Shown here one piece after another: positions 53,296-61,880 of a stretch of DNA of 64,000 nt. The notes under the pieces were generated by a model, which worked only from the letters and a program-made list of their open reading frames with translations, made no database searches and was not told the origin of the DNA. Every line of letters begins with the position of its first letter. The first letter of the stretch is position 1. The DNA is from Pseudomonadota bacterium (GTDB taxonomy: Bacteria > Pseudomonadota > Gammaproteobacteria > Burkholderiales > Rhodocyclaceae): contig JAGTRU010000045.1 of NCBI GenBank assembly GCA_018261905.1, forward strand, positions 1 through 64,000, read 5' to 3'. The position numbers and the translations under genes are program-made.

Positions 53296-54072
53296 TCAGT
53301 GCATCGCCTCGTTTTCGCAGCACAGGTCGCCGGCCGTGCAGCTCCGGCATTCACCTTCGTGCTCGACGGGGGCTGGTTCATGACGCAGTTCGGCGAGTTC
53401 CTTCTCCATGCTCTCGATGCGTTCGATCAGGCAGGCGATGGATTTGGCCACCGGGTCGGGCAGCAGGTTGTGGTCGAGGCTGATGCCGTTTTCCGGACGG
53501 CTGCTACCGGCCCGGGTATCGACGATGCGGCCGGGCACGCCGACGACCGTGCGGTCGGCCGGGACATCCTTGACGACCACCGAGTTGGCGCCGACGCGGA
53601 CGCGTTCGCCGATGGTGATCGGGCCGAGAATCTTGGCACCGGCGCCGACGACGACGCCATCGGCCAGCGTCGGGTGGCGCTTGCCCTTGTTCCACGAGGT
53701 GCCGCCCAGCGTGACGCCATGGTAGAGCGTGACGTCGTCACCGACTTCGGCGGTTTCGCCGATCACGACGCAGGCACCGTGGTCGATGAAGAAGCGGCGG
53801 CCGATGGTGGCGCCGGGATGGATGTCGACATTAGTCAGGGTGCGCCCGAGGAAGGACAGCAAGCGGGCCGGGAAGCGCCAGCCGGCCAGCCACAGGCGGT
53901 GCGACAGGCGGTGGGTGAGGAGGGCATGGACGCCGGGGTAGGTGGTCAGCACTTCCAGGGTCGAACGGGCCGCCGGATCGCGTTGGAAGACGCAGGCCAG
54001 GTCTTCCTTGAGTGTCGCCCAAAGAGCGGGCGGGGCGGTGAGGCTGGCTGTCATGGTGATCGCTTCAGACAT
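53296..54072 (-). CDS. nifP: Serine O-acetyltransferase of the nif cluster
   Basis: 258 residues from the ATG at 54072, chosen because GGAG precedes it; this start overlaps the end of nifV by eight bases. The left-handed beta-helix with hexapeptide repeats (GATIGRRFFIDHGACVVIGE, then VVGAGAKILGPITIG) is a CysE fold with His in DHG. A C-terminal extension of some 60 residues carries Cys residues (CRSCTAGDLCC) absent from ordinary CysE; these could bind metal. The enzyme supplies O-acetylserine, hence cysteine, for the iron-sulfur load of nitrogenase. Confidence 0.92.
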   Translation of the reverse strand: MSEAITMTASLTAPPALWATLKEDLACVFQRDPAARSTLEVLTTYPGVHALLTHRLSHRLWLAGWRFPARLLSFLGRTLTNVDIHPGATIGRRFFIDHGACVVIGETAEVGDDVTLYHGVTLGGTSWNKGKRHPTLADGVVVGAGAKILGPITIGERVRVGANSVVVKDVPADRTVVGVPGRIVDTRAGSSRPENGISLDHNLLPDPVAKSIACLIERIESMEKELAELRHEPAPVEHEGECRSCTAGDLCCENEAMH

Positions 54073-55201
54073 GGAGGTGGCTCCGGACGGAGGCCAGAAG
54101 ATCCCGCAGATCGGGGGGTTCCGGCGGATGCTTGTGTTCGGCGACAAAACTGCGCAGGCGCGGCAACAGGGCCTGTGCTTCACTGACCGTGACCGTGAGG
54201 CCGAGGCCGGCATAGACGACCTCGACGGCACGCGAGCCGGAATGCTTGCCGAGCACGATGCGGTGGGCGGCGCCGACTTCCTGCGGGTCGTAGCCCTGAT
54301 AGTTGTCCGGGTGCTTCAACAGGCCATCGACGTGGATGCCGGCTTCATGGGTGAAGGCGCCGGCGCCGACGATGCTTTTCTGCCACGGCACAGCCCGCCC
54401 CGAGGCGCTGGCGACCTGGCTGGAAAGGGCCGGGAAGCCTTTCAGGCTGACCCCGGTTTCCATGGCGTAGAGTTTCTTCAAACCGAGCACGACTTCTTCG
54501 AGCGGCGCATTGCCGGCCCGTTCGCCGAGGCCGTTGACCGTCGTATTGACGTGCGTCGCGCCGGCCTTGCAGGCAGCCAGGGTGTTGGCGGTGGCCAGGC
54601 CCATGTCGTCATGGGCGTGCATTTCGATTTCCAGGCCGCTGTTGCGGCGCAGGCTGCTGATCTTGTCGAAGGTGCCGAAGGGCTCGAGGATGCCCAGGGT
54701 GTCGGCGAAACGCAGGCGGCGGGCGCCGCAGCGCTCGGCGGTTTCGGCCAGGGCGCAGAGGAAGTCCATGTCGGCGCGCGAGGCATCTTCGCAGCCGAGG
54801 CCGACTTCCAGGCCAAGGTTGAGCGCGGCGCCGATGTACTTGGGCAGTTCGCGCAGCAGCCAGGCGCGGTCCTGTTTGAGTTTGTAGGCCAGGTGCTGAT
54901 CGGAGGCCGGTACCGAGATGTCGATCAGGTGGGCGCCGACGTCGGCACAGGCGGCAATGTCGGCCGGGTGCATGCGGCTCCACACCATCAGGCGCGAGGG
55001 CAGCCCGAGGGCGGCGACGGCGCGGATCGAGTCGCACTCTTCCGGGCCCATCGCCGGGATGCCGACTTCCAGCTCGGGCACGCCGATGGCGGCGAGCTGG
55101 CGGGCGATTTCCAGTTTTTCGGCCAGCGAGAACGCCACGCCGGCCGACTGTTCGCCGTCGCGCAGGGTGGTGTCGTTGATGGTGACAAATGGCTGGGTCA
55201 T
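54065..55201 (-). CDS. nifV: Homocitrate synthase
   Basis: 378 residues from the ATG at 55201, with GAGGAG six bases upstream. It condenses acetyl-CoA with 2-oxoglutarate to homocitrate, the organic ligand of FeMo-co. The DRE-TIM motif INDTTLRDGEQSAG, the metal-binding EMHAHDDMGLA and GLGERAGNAP are present. It is the first gene of the operon nifV-nifP-(TPR-like)-nifW-nifZ-nifM and has the promoter described below. Confidence 0.96.
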   Translation of the reverse strand: MTQPFVTINDTTLRDGEQSAGVAFSLAEKLEIARQLAAIGVPELEVGIPAMGPEECDSIRAVAALGLPSRLMVWSRMHPADIAACADVGAHLIDISVPASDQHLAYKLKQDRAWLLRELPKYIGAALNLGLEVGLGCEDASRADMDFLCALAETAERCGARRLRFADTLGILEPFGTFDKISSLRRNSGLEIEMHAHDDMGLATANTLAACKAGATHVNTTVNGLGERAGNAPLEEVVLGLKKLYAMETGVSLKGFPALSSQVASASGRAVPWQKSIVGAGAFTHEAGIHVDGLLKHPDNYQGYDPQEVGAAHRIVLGKHSGSRAVEVVYAGLGLTVTVSEAQALLPRLRSFVAEHKHPPEPPDLRDLLASVRSHLHV

Positions 55202-55224
55202 GGAAATCTCCTCGCAGACTTCTA

Positions 55225-55240
55225 AGCAAGGGTGGTGCCA
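55225..55240 (-). promoter_or_regulatory. Sigma-54 promoter of the nifV operon
   Basis: The minus strand reads TGGCAC, five bases, TTGCT, an exact match to the -24/-12 consensus. It lies about 24 bases before the nifV start, leaving a very short leader that still holds the ribosome site. This is the normal promoter class of nif operons. Confidence 0.9.
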
Positions 55241-55301
55241 ATTCGTAAGCCATTGAAAATGTTGGTTGTTTTTATTGGTGCATGGCGCGATGTACGGGCT
55301 G

Positions 55302-55317
55302 TGTAGAGAATCCGACA
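55302..55317. promoter_or_regulatory. NifA upstream activator site
   Basis: TGTAGAGAATCCGACA fits TGT-N10-ACA, the site bound by the enhancer protein NifA. It is about 65-75 bases upstream of the sigma-54 promoter, near the usual range. A palindrome GACAATTGTC overlaps its right side at 55313-55322. Confidence 0.8.
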
Positions 55318-55497
55318 ATTGTCAATGTGCGCCCTCCGGCGAAATTCGGTGCTACTCTTTAAAAGGCTGGCCGGCTTTTCGGCGACCGATACATGAGTGC
55401 CTTTTCGGCCTGCATGGCGCTTCGAGCGAGGTGTTGTGTGTTTCGATCAGAATCTTTCCTGATGTAACAACGCAACAATAGATGGGAAGCATCCGCC

Positions 55498-56244
55498 ATG
55501 ACCGGGCGCGACAACGAACTTTGGCAGCAGTCCTGGCGCGACCGCCAGACCGATTTCCACCAGAAAGCGACCAATGCGCACCTTGTGCGCTTCTGGTCCA
55601 CGCTCGGCGTGGCGCCGGGCGAGCGCATCTTCGTGCCGCTCTGCGGCAAGAGCCTGGATCTGCTGTGGCTGGCCGGGCAGGGCCATAGCGTGGTCGGCGT
55701 CGAACTCAGTCCGCTGGCGGCCCGCGCCTTCTTTCGCGAAAACCGGATGCAGCCGCGGCGCCGGCCCTGCGGCCAGTTCACCTTGTGGGAACACGGTCGC
55801 ATCAGCATTCTGTGCGGCGATTTCTTCGCGCTGACGGCGGCCGATCTCGGCGAGATTGCGGCAGTCTTCGATCGTGCCGCACTAACCGCCTTGCCCGACG
55901 ACCTGCGCGCTCCCTATCTGGCACATTTGCGCCGCATCGTGCCGGCCGCCTGCAAGATCATGCTGCTCACCACCGAGGAGCCGGAAGCCTGGGAAACGGC
56001 TGACCAGCCCTTCGCCGTGGCCGAAGAAATCACCACCCTCTACAGCGATGCCTTCAATATCGAACTGCACCATGTCGAAAGCGCCTTCGAGGCGGACCCC
56101 GATCCCAGCGTCGCGGAAGAAATTCGCGTCGAACGGAAAGTCTACCTGCTGACGCCCAAGCCTGCCGCTGGCTCAGGTCTGCCTGCGCCGAGCGGGCGCC
56201 CGGCGCAGGCAGACCATCAAACGGGCGCCGCCGAGCCCGGCTGA
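55498..56244 (+). CDS. Thiopurine S-methyltransferase family protein
   Basis: 248 residues. It opens with ELWQQSWRDRQTDFHQ and has the TPMT blocks FVPLCGKSLDLLWLAGQGHSVVG with the SAM site and FDRAALTALPDDLR. In bacteria such enzymes methylate selenium, tellurium or thiopurine compounds. The C-terminus is 20-25 residues longer than usual and overlaps the convergent kinase gene by 72 bases. It is not a nif gene; its place beside the nif promoter may be incidental. Confidence 0.88.
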   Translation: MTGRDNELWQQSWRDRQTDFHQKATNAHLVRFWSTLGVAPGERIFVPLCGKSLDLLWLAGQGHSVVGVELSPLAARAFFRENRMQPRRRPCGQFTLWEHGRISILCGDFFALTAADLGEIAAVFDRAALTALPDDLRAPYLAHLRRIVPAACKIMLLTTEEPEAWETADQPFAVAEEITTLYSDAFNIELHHVESAFEADPDPSVAEEIRVERKVYLLTPKPAAGSGLPAPSGRPAQADHQTGAAEPG

Positions 56245-57564
56245 GGGTTCGGCGCTGATCCGGCCGGCATGCTGGCGGACGATCTCGCGGGCGATGGCGA
56301 GCCCCAGTCCGTTGCCGCTTCCCTGGCTGCCGGGGGCGCGGTAGAAACGCGCGAAGACCTTGTCGCGTTCCGCTGCGGCGATGCCCGGCCCGCTATCGTC
56401 GACGGCCAGCCAGATGGCGTCGTCGTGTTGGCCGCAACTGACGGTGATGGCGCCGCCCCCCGGGGTATGGCGCAGGGCGTTGTCGAGCAGGTTACCGAGC
56501 AATTCCTGGAGGAGCAGTGCGTTGCCGCGGACGACCGCCGGCCCGAGTTCGAAGCCGAGATCGATGCCTTGCCGGATGGCCTGCGGCAGCCAGTGCTCGG
56601 CGACATCGCGAATGATCCCGGGGAGGTCGATTTCCGGTTGCGTCTGGGTCAGCGAGGGTTCGGCCCGGGCCAGGGCGAGCAACTGGTCGACCAGGTGCGC
56701 CAGGCGCTGGGCGGCGCTTAACACCCCGCTCAGTCGTTCGCCGTCGGGCGGCTGGCATTCGCGCTGCGCGGCCTCGGCCTGTGCCTGCAGGGCGGCAATC
56801 GGGGTGCGCAACTGATGGGCAGCATCGGCCACGAAATGGCGCTGGCTGTCGAGCGAGCGCTGCAGGCGTTGCAGCAAGGCGTTGATCTCGCTGACCACCG
56901 GCTGGATTTCGTCGGGCACATCGACCCGGACCGGGCTGAGGTCGGCTTGCGAACGTCCGGCCAGTTCCTGGCGCAAGGCCGTGAGCGGTTGCAGGCCGGC
57001 CCGGACGCCGAACCAGACGACGCTGAGGCTGACCAGGGTGAGCAGGATTTCCGGCAGCAGCATGCCGAGGATGATTTCGCGGATCAGCGCCTGGCGCTTG
57101 ATCAGGGTTTCCCCGGCCAGCACGGTGATTATTTTGCCGGCCTGTTCGCTTTGCAGGGCGGCGATACGCACCGGCTGCCCGTGCAGCAGGCCGTCGAAGT
57201 AGTAGCGCCCTGCGCTGCTGCGCGTCCGGGGCGGGCCGGGCGGCGGCATCGGCAGGCCGGCTTCGCCGTCGAGCAGTTCCTGGTCGGCGCCGCGCACGGC
57301 GTAGAAAACCTGGTCGAACTTGTCGGTCAGCAGGACGGCGCGGGCCTGCGGGGTCAGCGGGAGCTGCGGTTTGCCGGCGACGACACGCAATTGCTCGGTA
57401 ATTGCCAGGGCGGTGTCGAAGAGGGCCCGGTCATAGGCCTTGGTGGCATTGCGCCAGGCCACCCAGTAGGCGGTGGCGGCGCCGGCCAGCAGCAACAGCA
57501 GCAAGGCCGGCAGGAGCCGGCGCAACAACAGGAAGCGCAGGCTGGCCGGCTTAAGTGCTGGCAT
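56173..57564 (-). CDS. Sensor histidine kinase (TctE/QseC type)
   Basis: 463 residues. Membrane helices at about 13-35 and 165-188 enclose a periplasmic sensor region of the 2CSK-N type. A HAMP-like linker, HisKA with the His in HFVADAAHQLRTP near residue 250, and an HATPase domain with DSGPGI and GNGLGLAIARE follow. It overlaps its regulator gene by 14 bases. The pair interrupts the nif cluster and could respond to a tricarboxylate or a metal, as relatives do; the signal is unknown. Confidence 0.9.
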   Translation of the reverse strand: MPALKPASLRFLLLRRLLPALLLLLLAGAATAYWVAWRNATKAYDRALFDTALAITEQLRVVAGKPQLPLTPQARAVLLTDKFDQVFYAVRGADQELLDGEAGLPMPPPGPPRTRSSAGRYYFDGLLHGQPVRIAALQSEQAGKIITVLAGETLIKRQALIREIILGMLLPEILLTLVSLSVVWFGVRAGLQPLTALRQELAGRSQADLSPVRVDVPDEIQPVVSEINALLQRLQRSLDSQRHFVADAAHQLRTPIAALQAQAEAAQRECQPPDGERLSGVLSAAQRLAHLVDQLLALARAEPSLTQTQPEIDLPGIIRDVAEHWLPQAIRQGIDLGFELGPAVVRGNALLLQELLGNLLDNALRHTPGGGAITVSCGQHDDAIWLAVDDSGPGIAAAERDKVFARFYRAPGSQGSGNGLGLAIAREIVRQHAGRISAEPSAGLGGARLMVCLRRAPARRRQT

Positions 57565-58231
57565 CGGCCGGCTTTTCCAGATAGTAGCCGAGGCCGCGTA
57601 CCGTCTGGATGGTGACGCCGGCCGGTTCGAGCTTGCTGCGCAGCCGGGAAATGAATTTTTCGATGGCGTTGGGGGTGATTTCCTCGTCCCAACTGTACAG
57701 GGCCTGGGTGATCTGTTCCTTGCTGACGATGCGATTCAGGCGGTGGGCCAGGAATTCGAGGGCCGCCCATTCGCGGGCGGTCAGTTCGAGGGCTTGCTCG
57801 TCCATCCAGGCGCGTTTGCCGAGGCTGTCGAGGCGCAGGCGGCCGAGCCTGATCTGCGGTTCCGGGGCCGGTTGGCCGCGGCGCATCAGGGCCCGGATAC
57901 GGGCTTCCAGTTCGACCAGGGCGACCGGTTTGACGACATAATCGTCGGCCCCCAGGTCGAGCAGGCGGACCCGTTCTTCGAGCGCCAGGCGCGCCGAGAG
58001 GACCAGCACCGGCAGGCGCTGGTTGCGTTGGCGCAGGCCTTGCAGCAGCGTGCTGCCGTCGAGGTCGGGCAGCCCGAGATCGAGAATGCACAGAGCGAAA
58101 TTCTCGGTCGCCAGCCAACGTTCTGCGGTCAGGGCATCGGCGGCGATTTCGGGGCGATAGCCGGATTGTTTCAGCGAGCGGGCCAGCCCATCGGCGAGGA
58201 GGGCATCATCTTCGACGAGAAGTAGGCGCAT
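57551..58231 (-). CDS. OmpR-family response regulator
   Basis: 226 residues with REC (phospho-Asp51 in CILDLGLPD, conserved Lys in YVVKPVAL) and a winged-helix DNA-binding domain (about 125-220) ending in TIQTVRGLGYYL. It pairs with the overlapping kinase gene. The divergent SRPBCC gene 64 bases away is a natural target. Confidence 0.93.
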   Translation of the reverse strand: MRLLLVEDDALLADGLARSLKQSGYRPEIAADALTAERWLATENFALCILDLGLPDLDGSTLLQGLRQRNQRLPVLVLSARLALEERVRLLDLGADDYVVKPVALVELEARIRALMRRGQPAPEPQIRLGRLRLDSLGKRAWMDEQALELTAREWAALEFLAHRLNRIVSKEQITQALYSWDEEITPNAIEKFISRLRSKLEPAGVTIQTVRGLGYYLEKPADAST

Positions 58232-58295
58232 GCGGGTGTCAGTGGTTGGTCAGGCTTGTTCCGTACGATAGCACTTCCGTCGACAGGCTTCTGCG

Positions 58296-58853
58296 ATGCG
58301 CCAACTAATAATCGCCATCTGCTTTTTCCCGCTCTTTGCTGCCGCCCAGGCCTCCGGTCCGAAGACGGCCGAGGTCGTCGTCGACTATCGCGACGGGGTG
58401 TATTACGGCAGCCTGAACCTGACGGTGGCCGCGGCCTTGCCGCAGGTTCTCGAGGTGCTCACCGATTTCGACCATATGGCCGATTTCGTGCCCAACCTGA
58501 AGAGCAGCAAGGTGCTGTCCCATACCGGCAATCTCTATCGGATCGTCCAGCAAGGGCAGGCCGACTTCGGGCCTTTTTCCTTTGCTTTCGATTCGGAGCG
58601 CCAGATCGAAGTTTTCCCCGAGGGGCGGCTGGTTTCGCAACGCCTGGCGGGGTCGCCGAAATTCCTGCGCAGCGAATTGCGCCTCACCCCGGGCAATGCC
58701 GGGACGCGCCTCGACTACCGTGTCGAGATGGTGCCGGATCGCTGGTTGCCGTCCGCCTTCGCGCTCGCCTTCGTCCGCCATGAACTGGCCGAACAGTTCA
58801 TGGCGCTGGGGCGGGAAATGGAACGCCGCCGTCCCGCCCCGGTGGTCCGTTGA
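58296..58853 (+). CDS. Secreted SRPBCC (START-like) protein
   Basis: 185 residues with a signal peptide (FFPLFAAAQASG). The mature part matches the SRPBCC/Coq10-like fold: VAAALPQVLEVLTDFDHMAD, then KSSKVLSHTGN, and a C-terminal helix FVRHELAEQFMALG. The hydrophobic cavity of this fold usually binds lipids or aromatic molecules. It is divergent from the OmpR-type regulator gene and convergent with the next nif-region gene. Substrate unknown. Confidence 0.8.
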   Translation: MRQLIIAICFFPLFAAAQASGPKTAEVVVDYRDGVYYGSLNLTVAAALPQVLEVLTDFDHMADFVPNLKSSKVLSHTGNLYRIVQQGQADFGPFSFAFDSERQIEVFPEGRLVSQRLAGSPKFLRSELRLTPGNAGTRLDYRVEMVPDRWLPSAFALAFVRHELAEQFMALGREMERRRPAPVVR

Positions 58854-58869
58854 AGCGGGCCGGCCCGGC

Positions 58870-59838
58870 TCACAGGGCGTAGGGGCGATGCAGCCAGTTG
58901 CGCACGATGTCGACGTCGCGCTGCGGCAGATAGGCGAAACCGGCTAGCGCATCTTCAACGACGGTCTGGGCCACCCAGTGCGGTACGGCCTTGCTGGTCA
59001 ACATGTGGAAATACCAGGCCATCGGGTAGCCGGCTTCGCGGTCGAAATGGCCGAGCGCAGCGTACAGTTCGAGACCGCTGGTGCCCGGTTGCGCCTCGAA
59101 GCCGGGGGCGGCGCCGGTCAGGGTGGAGATCGGTTGAGCGCGGAAAACGGTCTGCTGGTAACGATCGAGGTGTTCGCGGGTGGCAATGACCCAGTGGTTG
59201 TAGAAGGTGCAGGTGTTGCCGGCGCTGCTTTTTCCCCAGTCCTCGACCATGCGGTGTACCGGCGAGGGTTCCGGCTTTTGCACCAGCATGCGCTTGAGTA
59301 AAGCACCTATGTGTTGCAGGCGGCGGAAGGTGTAAAAGGGCAGGCCGAGCGGTTGCGGCACGAAGGCGCCGTCGGGCGGGGCGACCAGTTCTTCCAGGCT
59401 GCCCGGCTCATTGAGAAAGAGCTGGTGGGCGCGTACTTCCTGCAGGTCTTCGATTTCCAGCTGGAGAAATTCGTCGGTCTCGTCGCTGACGGCCGCAACC
59501 AGATAGTGGGTCTGGCCGACCAGGCGGGTGGCGTACAACGGCTGCTCGGCAAAGTCGTCGATCAGGCGTCCGATGTCGCCGTCGCGGGCGGCAAGCTCGG
59601 CTTCGACCCAGTTCTCCAGGCTGTCGGAGATGCGCTGGCCCCGGTCGTCGACAATGCCGCCCAGGCGATACCAGCCGCCGCGGCTCAGGGCGTGGCGGAA
59701 ATTCCAGTCGGGCAGGGCCTGGCCGAGGGCCTTGATGAAGGCCCCGGGGCCGCTGCTGACCGGCACCTTGGTGCAGGTTTCGACGACGGCGGGGGCGAGC
59801 GATTTGCAGTGTTCCGTCCAGGCCAGGGTTTCTTTCAT
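58870..59838 (-). CDS. Uncharacterised protein of the nif region
   Basis: 322 residues, no signal peptide and no cofactor motif that I recognise. Distinctive stretches are SGPGAFIKALGQALPDWNF and TCTFYNHWVIATREHLDRY. The start has GAGGAA upstream, and the gene follows the LRV gene by 18 bases on the same strand, so it probably belongs to the nifK operon. I considered a nitrogenase-modifying enzyme such as DraT but do not see its motifs. Function unknown. Confidence 0.75.
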   Translation of the reverse strand: MKETLAWTEHCKSLAPAVVETCTKVPVSSGPGAFIKALGQALPDWNFRHALSRGGWYRLGGIVDDRGQRISDSLENWVEAELAARDGDIGRLIDDFAEQPLYATRLVGQTHYLVAAVSDETDEFLQLEIEDLQEVRAHQLFLNEPGSLEELVAPPDGAFVPQPLGLPFYTFRRLQHIGALLKRMLVQKPEPSPVHRMVEDWGKSSAGNTCTFYNHWVIATREHLDRYQQTVFRAQPISTLTGAAPGFEAQPGTSGLELYAALGHFDREAGYPMAWYFHMLTSKAVPHWVAQTVVEDALAGFAYLPQRDVDIVRNWLHRPYAL

Positions 59839-59856
59839 CGGGTGTTCCTCGTGAGT

Positions 59857-60606
59857 TCAGGTAGCGTTTTCTTCGCCCAGACGGGCCAGTGCCGCTTCGC
59901 GGACTTCGACTTCGGGGTCGCTGGTCAACGGCGGTAATAATTCTAGCGGAGCATTGCTGACGGCGGCCAGGCGGACCCACCATTCGCTGTCGCCAAGCAG
60001 GCTGGCGGCCAGCCCGGGCAGGGCGCGTTCGGCGACGATGGCGCGGACTTCCGGTTCCGGGTCGGCGACCAGCATGTCGAGGGCGAAGGCCGGCAGGCGG
60101 GTAGCCACCACCTTGCGCACTTCCCGCTCGCTGTCCTTGGCCATCTTGGCCAGTTGGCCGTGCGGCAGGCGGCGGGCGATGGTGGCGCGGATCAGGTAAT
60201 CCGGGTCGTGCAGCATGCGCGGCAGGTGCTCTTCCGGCAGGCGGGCGGCAACGCCGAGGCGGACCTCGCGATCGGGATCGCTGACCATCTTGACCAGGCT
60301 GTCGGCCGGGATGCGGTCGACCACGACGCGCCGGACGATTTCATCGTTGTCGCTGACCAGGTGGCCGATCAGATCGACCGGCGCGTAGCGCGCCGCAATG
60401 GCGCGCCGCTCCCAGAACAGGTCGGCCAGGAAGTGTTCCGCCTGATCCTTGTTGGCGCGAAAAAAACGGTCGATCTGGCGGCCGCTGTGGGCCCGCACGC
60501 AACTGTCCCCCGGCTGGCAGCGGCCGGCCTTGAGGTGGCTGTCGACGTAAGAGCAGCCGGCGCACAGGCCGGAGCGGCCGACGCCGAGGGCTGCCTGTTC
60601 AGTCAT
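59857..60606 (-). CDS. LRV iron-sulfur protein of the nif cluster
   Basis: 249 residues. The N-terminal cluster of four cysteines (LCAGCSYVD, then RCQPGDSC) binds a [4Fe-4S] centre in the Azotobacter vinelandii LRV protein, a relative also encoded in its nif region. The rest is a right-handed superhelix of 24-residue leucine-rich variants such as VRRVVVDRIPADSLVKMVSD and VRLGVAARLPEEHLPRML. The role is unknown, and a scaffold function is likely. Its start overlaps the previous stop by eight bases. Confidence 0.9.
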   Translation of the reverse strand: MTEQAALGVGRSGLCAGCSYVDSHLKAGRCQPGDSCVRAHSGRQIDRFFRANKDQAEHFLADLFWERRAIAARYAPVDLIGHLVSDNDEIVRRVVVDRIPADSLVKMVSDPDREVRLGVAARLPEEHLPRMLHDPDYLIRATIARRLPHGQLAKMAKDSEREVRKVVATRLPAFALDMLVADPEPEVRAIVAERALPGLAASLLGDSEWWVRLAAVSNAPLELLPPLTSDPEVEVREAALARLGEENAT

Positions 60607-60859
60607 CCGACTTGGCGGCGATGATGATGCCGGTAGCGCCGTTATGGTCTGCGGTGACCTCGAGACAATGCCCGCTCGCCCCGGAAATCAGGTAGAGCTC
60701 GTAGGCGTCCGTTTCCAGTACCGGTGAGAAGCGGGCATTGACGTCGTCGGCCGAACATTCGGTGAAGTGAATCTCGGGAAACAGCGGGCGCAGGTAGGAG
60801 GCCGCCGGGTTCTGCTCGACGGCGGCGCCGACCTGCGCGATGCGCTCGGGGGTAATCAT
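60599..60859 (-). CDS. Small conserved nif-region protein
   Basis: 86 residues from the ATG at 60859, which overlaps the nifY stop (ATGA). The sequence begins MITPERIAQVGAAVEQNP and has no metal motif. Small proteins of this kind (possibly DUF6129) follow nifY in some nif clusters; I recall the family only loosely. Tight coupling to nifY and LRV argues that it is a true gene. Confidence 0.75.
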   Translation of the reverse strand: MITPERIAQVGAAVEQNPAASYLRPLFPEIHFTECSADDVNARFSPVLETDAYELYLISGASGHCLEVTADHNGATGIIIAAKSDD

Positions 60860-61584
60860 GCTTCTTCTTCCTCTTCCTCGGTTTCGAACTTGGCCAGCGA
60901 GGCCGCCGGCAGACCCATGATGCGGGCCAGCCAGGGCGGCGGGCTCTGCAAGGCGCCCTGCAGTTCGTCGAGGATGACGCGGACCGGGCCGCCCTTCGGC
61001 TTTTTCAGCGGATGGACGCCGGCCCGCACGACCTTGGCCGCCGCCGGGCCGCCGATCGACTGGATGAAGACCAGGTCGCAGTCGGCGATGACGGCTGCGC
61101 GCGCCTTGTTCTTGTCTTCCTCTGCATCGGCGTCGAGGCCGGAGCGGATGGCGACCAGCTTGATCTTGTCGGCGGCGACCTGATAAACGAGGAAGCGTTC
61201 GCAGGAGCCGAAATGGCCGTCGAGGTTTTCGCCCTTGTTGTTGGCGATGGCGACGCGGATCGAGCCCGGCATTTCGCCGTCGGTGTAGCTGTCGATGGCC
61301 GGCGTGTCGCTGTTTTCGATGTTCTCGCCCCACAGGTAGCGAACTGCTTCCTTGAGCGCCTCGGCGCTGAGGCCGACCACGCAGTTTTCTTCGGCATGGT
61401 CGCCGGCCAGGATGGTGCGCAGGTCTTCGACGGTGAGCGAGGCGAGCTTGGATTCGGTGATCGGCAGGTCGAACTTGTCGGCCAGGGCGCCGACCAGGGC
61501 ACGCACGTCCAGGCCGTCAAGGGCACGGGCAGCCAGGGCGATACGGAGAGCGGCTTCGCGGGAGGCGATGGGGGTTGCGGACAT
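60856..61584 (-). CDS. nifY: NifY/NafY-type FeMo-co carrier protein
   Basis: 242 residues from the ATG at 61584. An N-terminal helical domain (about 1-95, with VGALADKFDLPITESKLASL) precedes the dinitrogenase iron-molybdenum cofactor domain (about 105-225) with IRVAIANNKGENLDGHFGSC. The acidic tail EEEEEEA is a family habit. NafY/NifY holds apo-NifDK or the cofactor during nitrogenase assembly. An extended hairpin lies between it and the ferredoxin gene. Confidence 0.9.
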   Translation of the reverse strand: MSATPIASREAALRIALAARALDGLDVRALVGALADKFDLPITESKLASLTVEDLRTILAGDHAEENCVVGLSAEALKEAVRYLWGENIENSDTPAIDSYTDGEMPGSIRVAIANNKGENLDGHFGSCERFLVYQVAADKIKLVAIRSGLDADAEEDKNKARAAVIADCDLVFIQSIGGPAAAKVVRAGVHPLKKPKGGPVRVILDELQGALQSPPPWLARIMGLPAASLAKFETEEEEEEA

Positions 61585-61603
61585 TGTTGTGCTCCATGTG
61601 AGG

Positions 61604-61658
61604 GTCTGGAGTGGAGTGTCCGGCACGGCTGGGCCGTGCCAGGCACTCGGTTCCGGAC
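61604..61658 (-). repeat. Long hairpin in the ferredoxin-nifY gap
   Basis: GGCACGGC (61622-61629) pairs with GCCGTGCC (61633-61640), and the pairing continues outwards with GAGTG/CACTC and GTCTGGA/TCCGGAC, to give an imperfect stem of about 26 bp. There is no T-run, so it is not a classical terminator. It may protect or process the nif mRNA between nifT-side and nifY-side genes. Confidence 0.7.
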
Positions 61659-61668
61659 TCTCGGGCGA

Positions 61669-61860
61669 TCAGGCCGGCGAGATGCAGCCGGACGGACAGA
61701 CGTTAACGCACATCGGCGAGTCGTTCTCGCCGTCGCATTCCGTGCACTTGCCGGCGTCGATGGTGAAGAACACCTTGCCTTTGCTGATCGCCTTGGTCGG
61801 GCAGATCGGCCGGCAGTCGTCGCAGGCGGTACATTGGTCGGGATCGATATACATAGCCAT
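61669..61860 (-). CDS. 2[4Fe-4S] ferredoxin of the nif operon
   Basis: 63 residues with two cluster motifs, CTACDDCRPICP and CTECDGENDSPMCVNVCP. The eight-residue spacing in the second set is the FdxN-like type found in nitrogen-fixation regions. It donates electrons to nitrogenase or to FeMo-co synthesis. The start has AGGAGCTAAATC upstream. Confidence 0.93.
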   Translation of the reverse strand: MAMYIDPDQCTACDDCRPICPTKAISKGKVFFTIDAGKCTECDGENDSPMCVNVCPSGCISPA

Positions 61861-61880
61861 GATTTAGCTCCTAGTGATTG

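Noticed and set aside
58870..59838. Nitrogenase ADP-ribosyltransferase DraT for the 322-residue protein
   Set aside because: Length is not far off and the place fits, but I see none of the DraT motifs and no draG follows.
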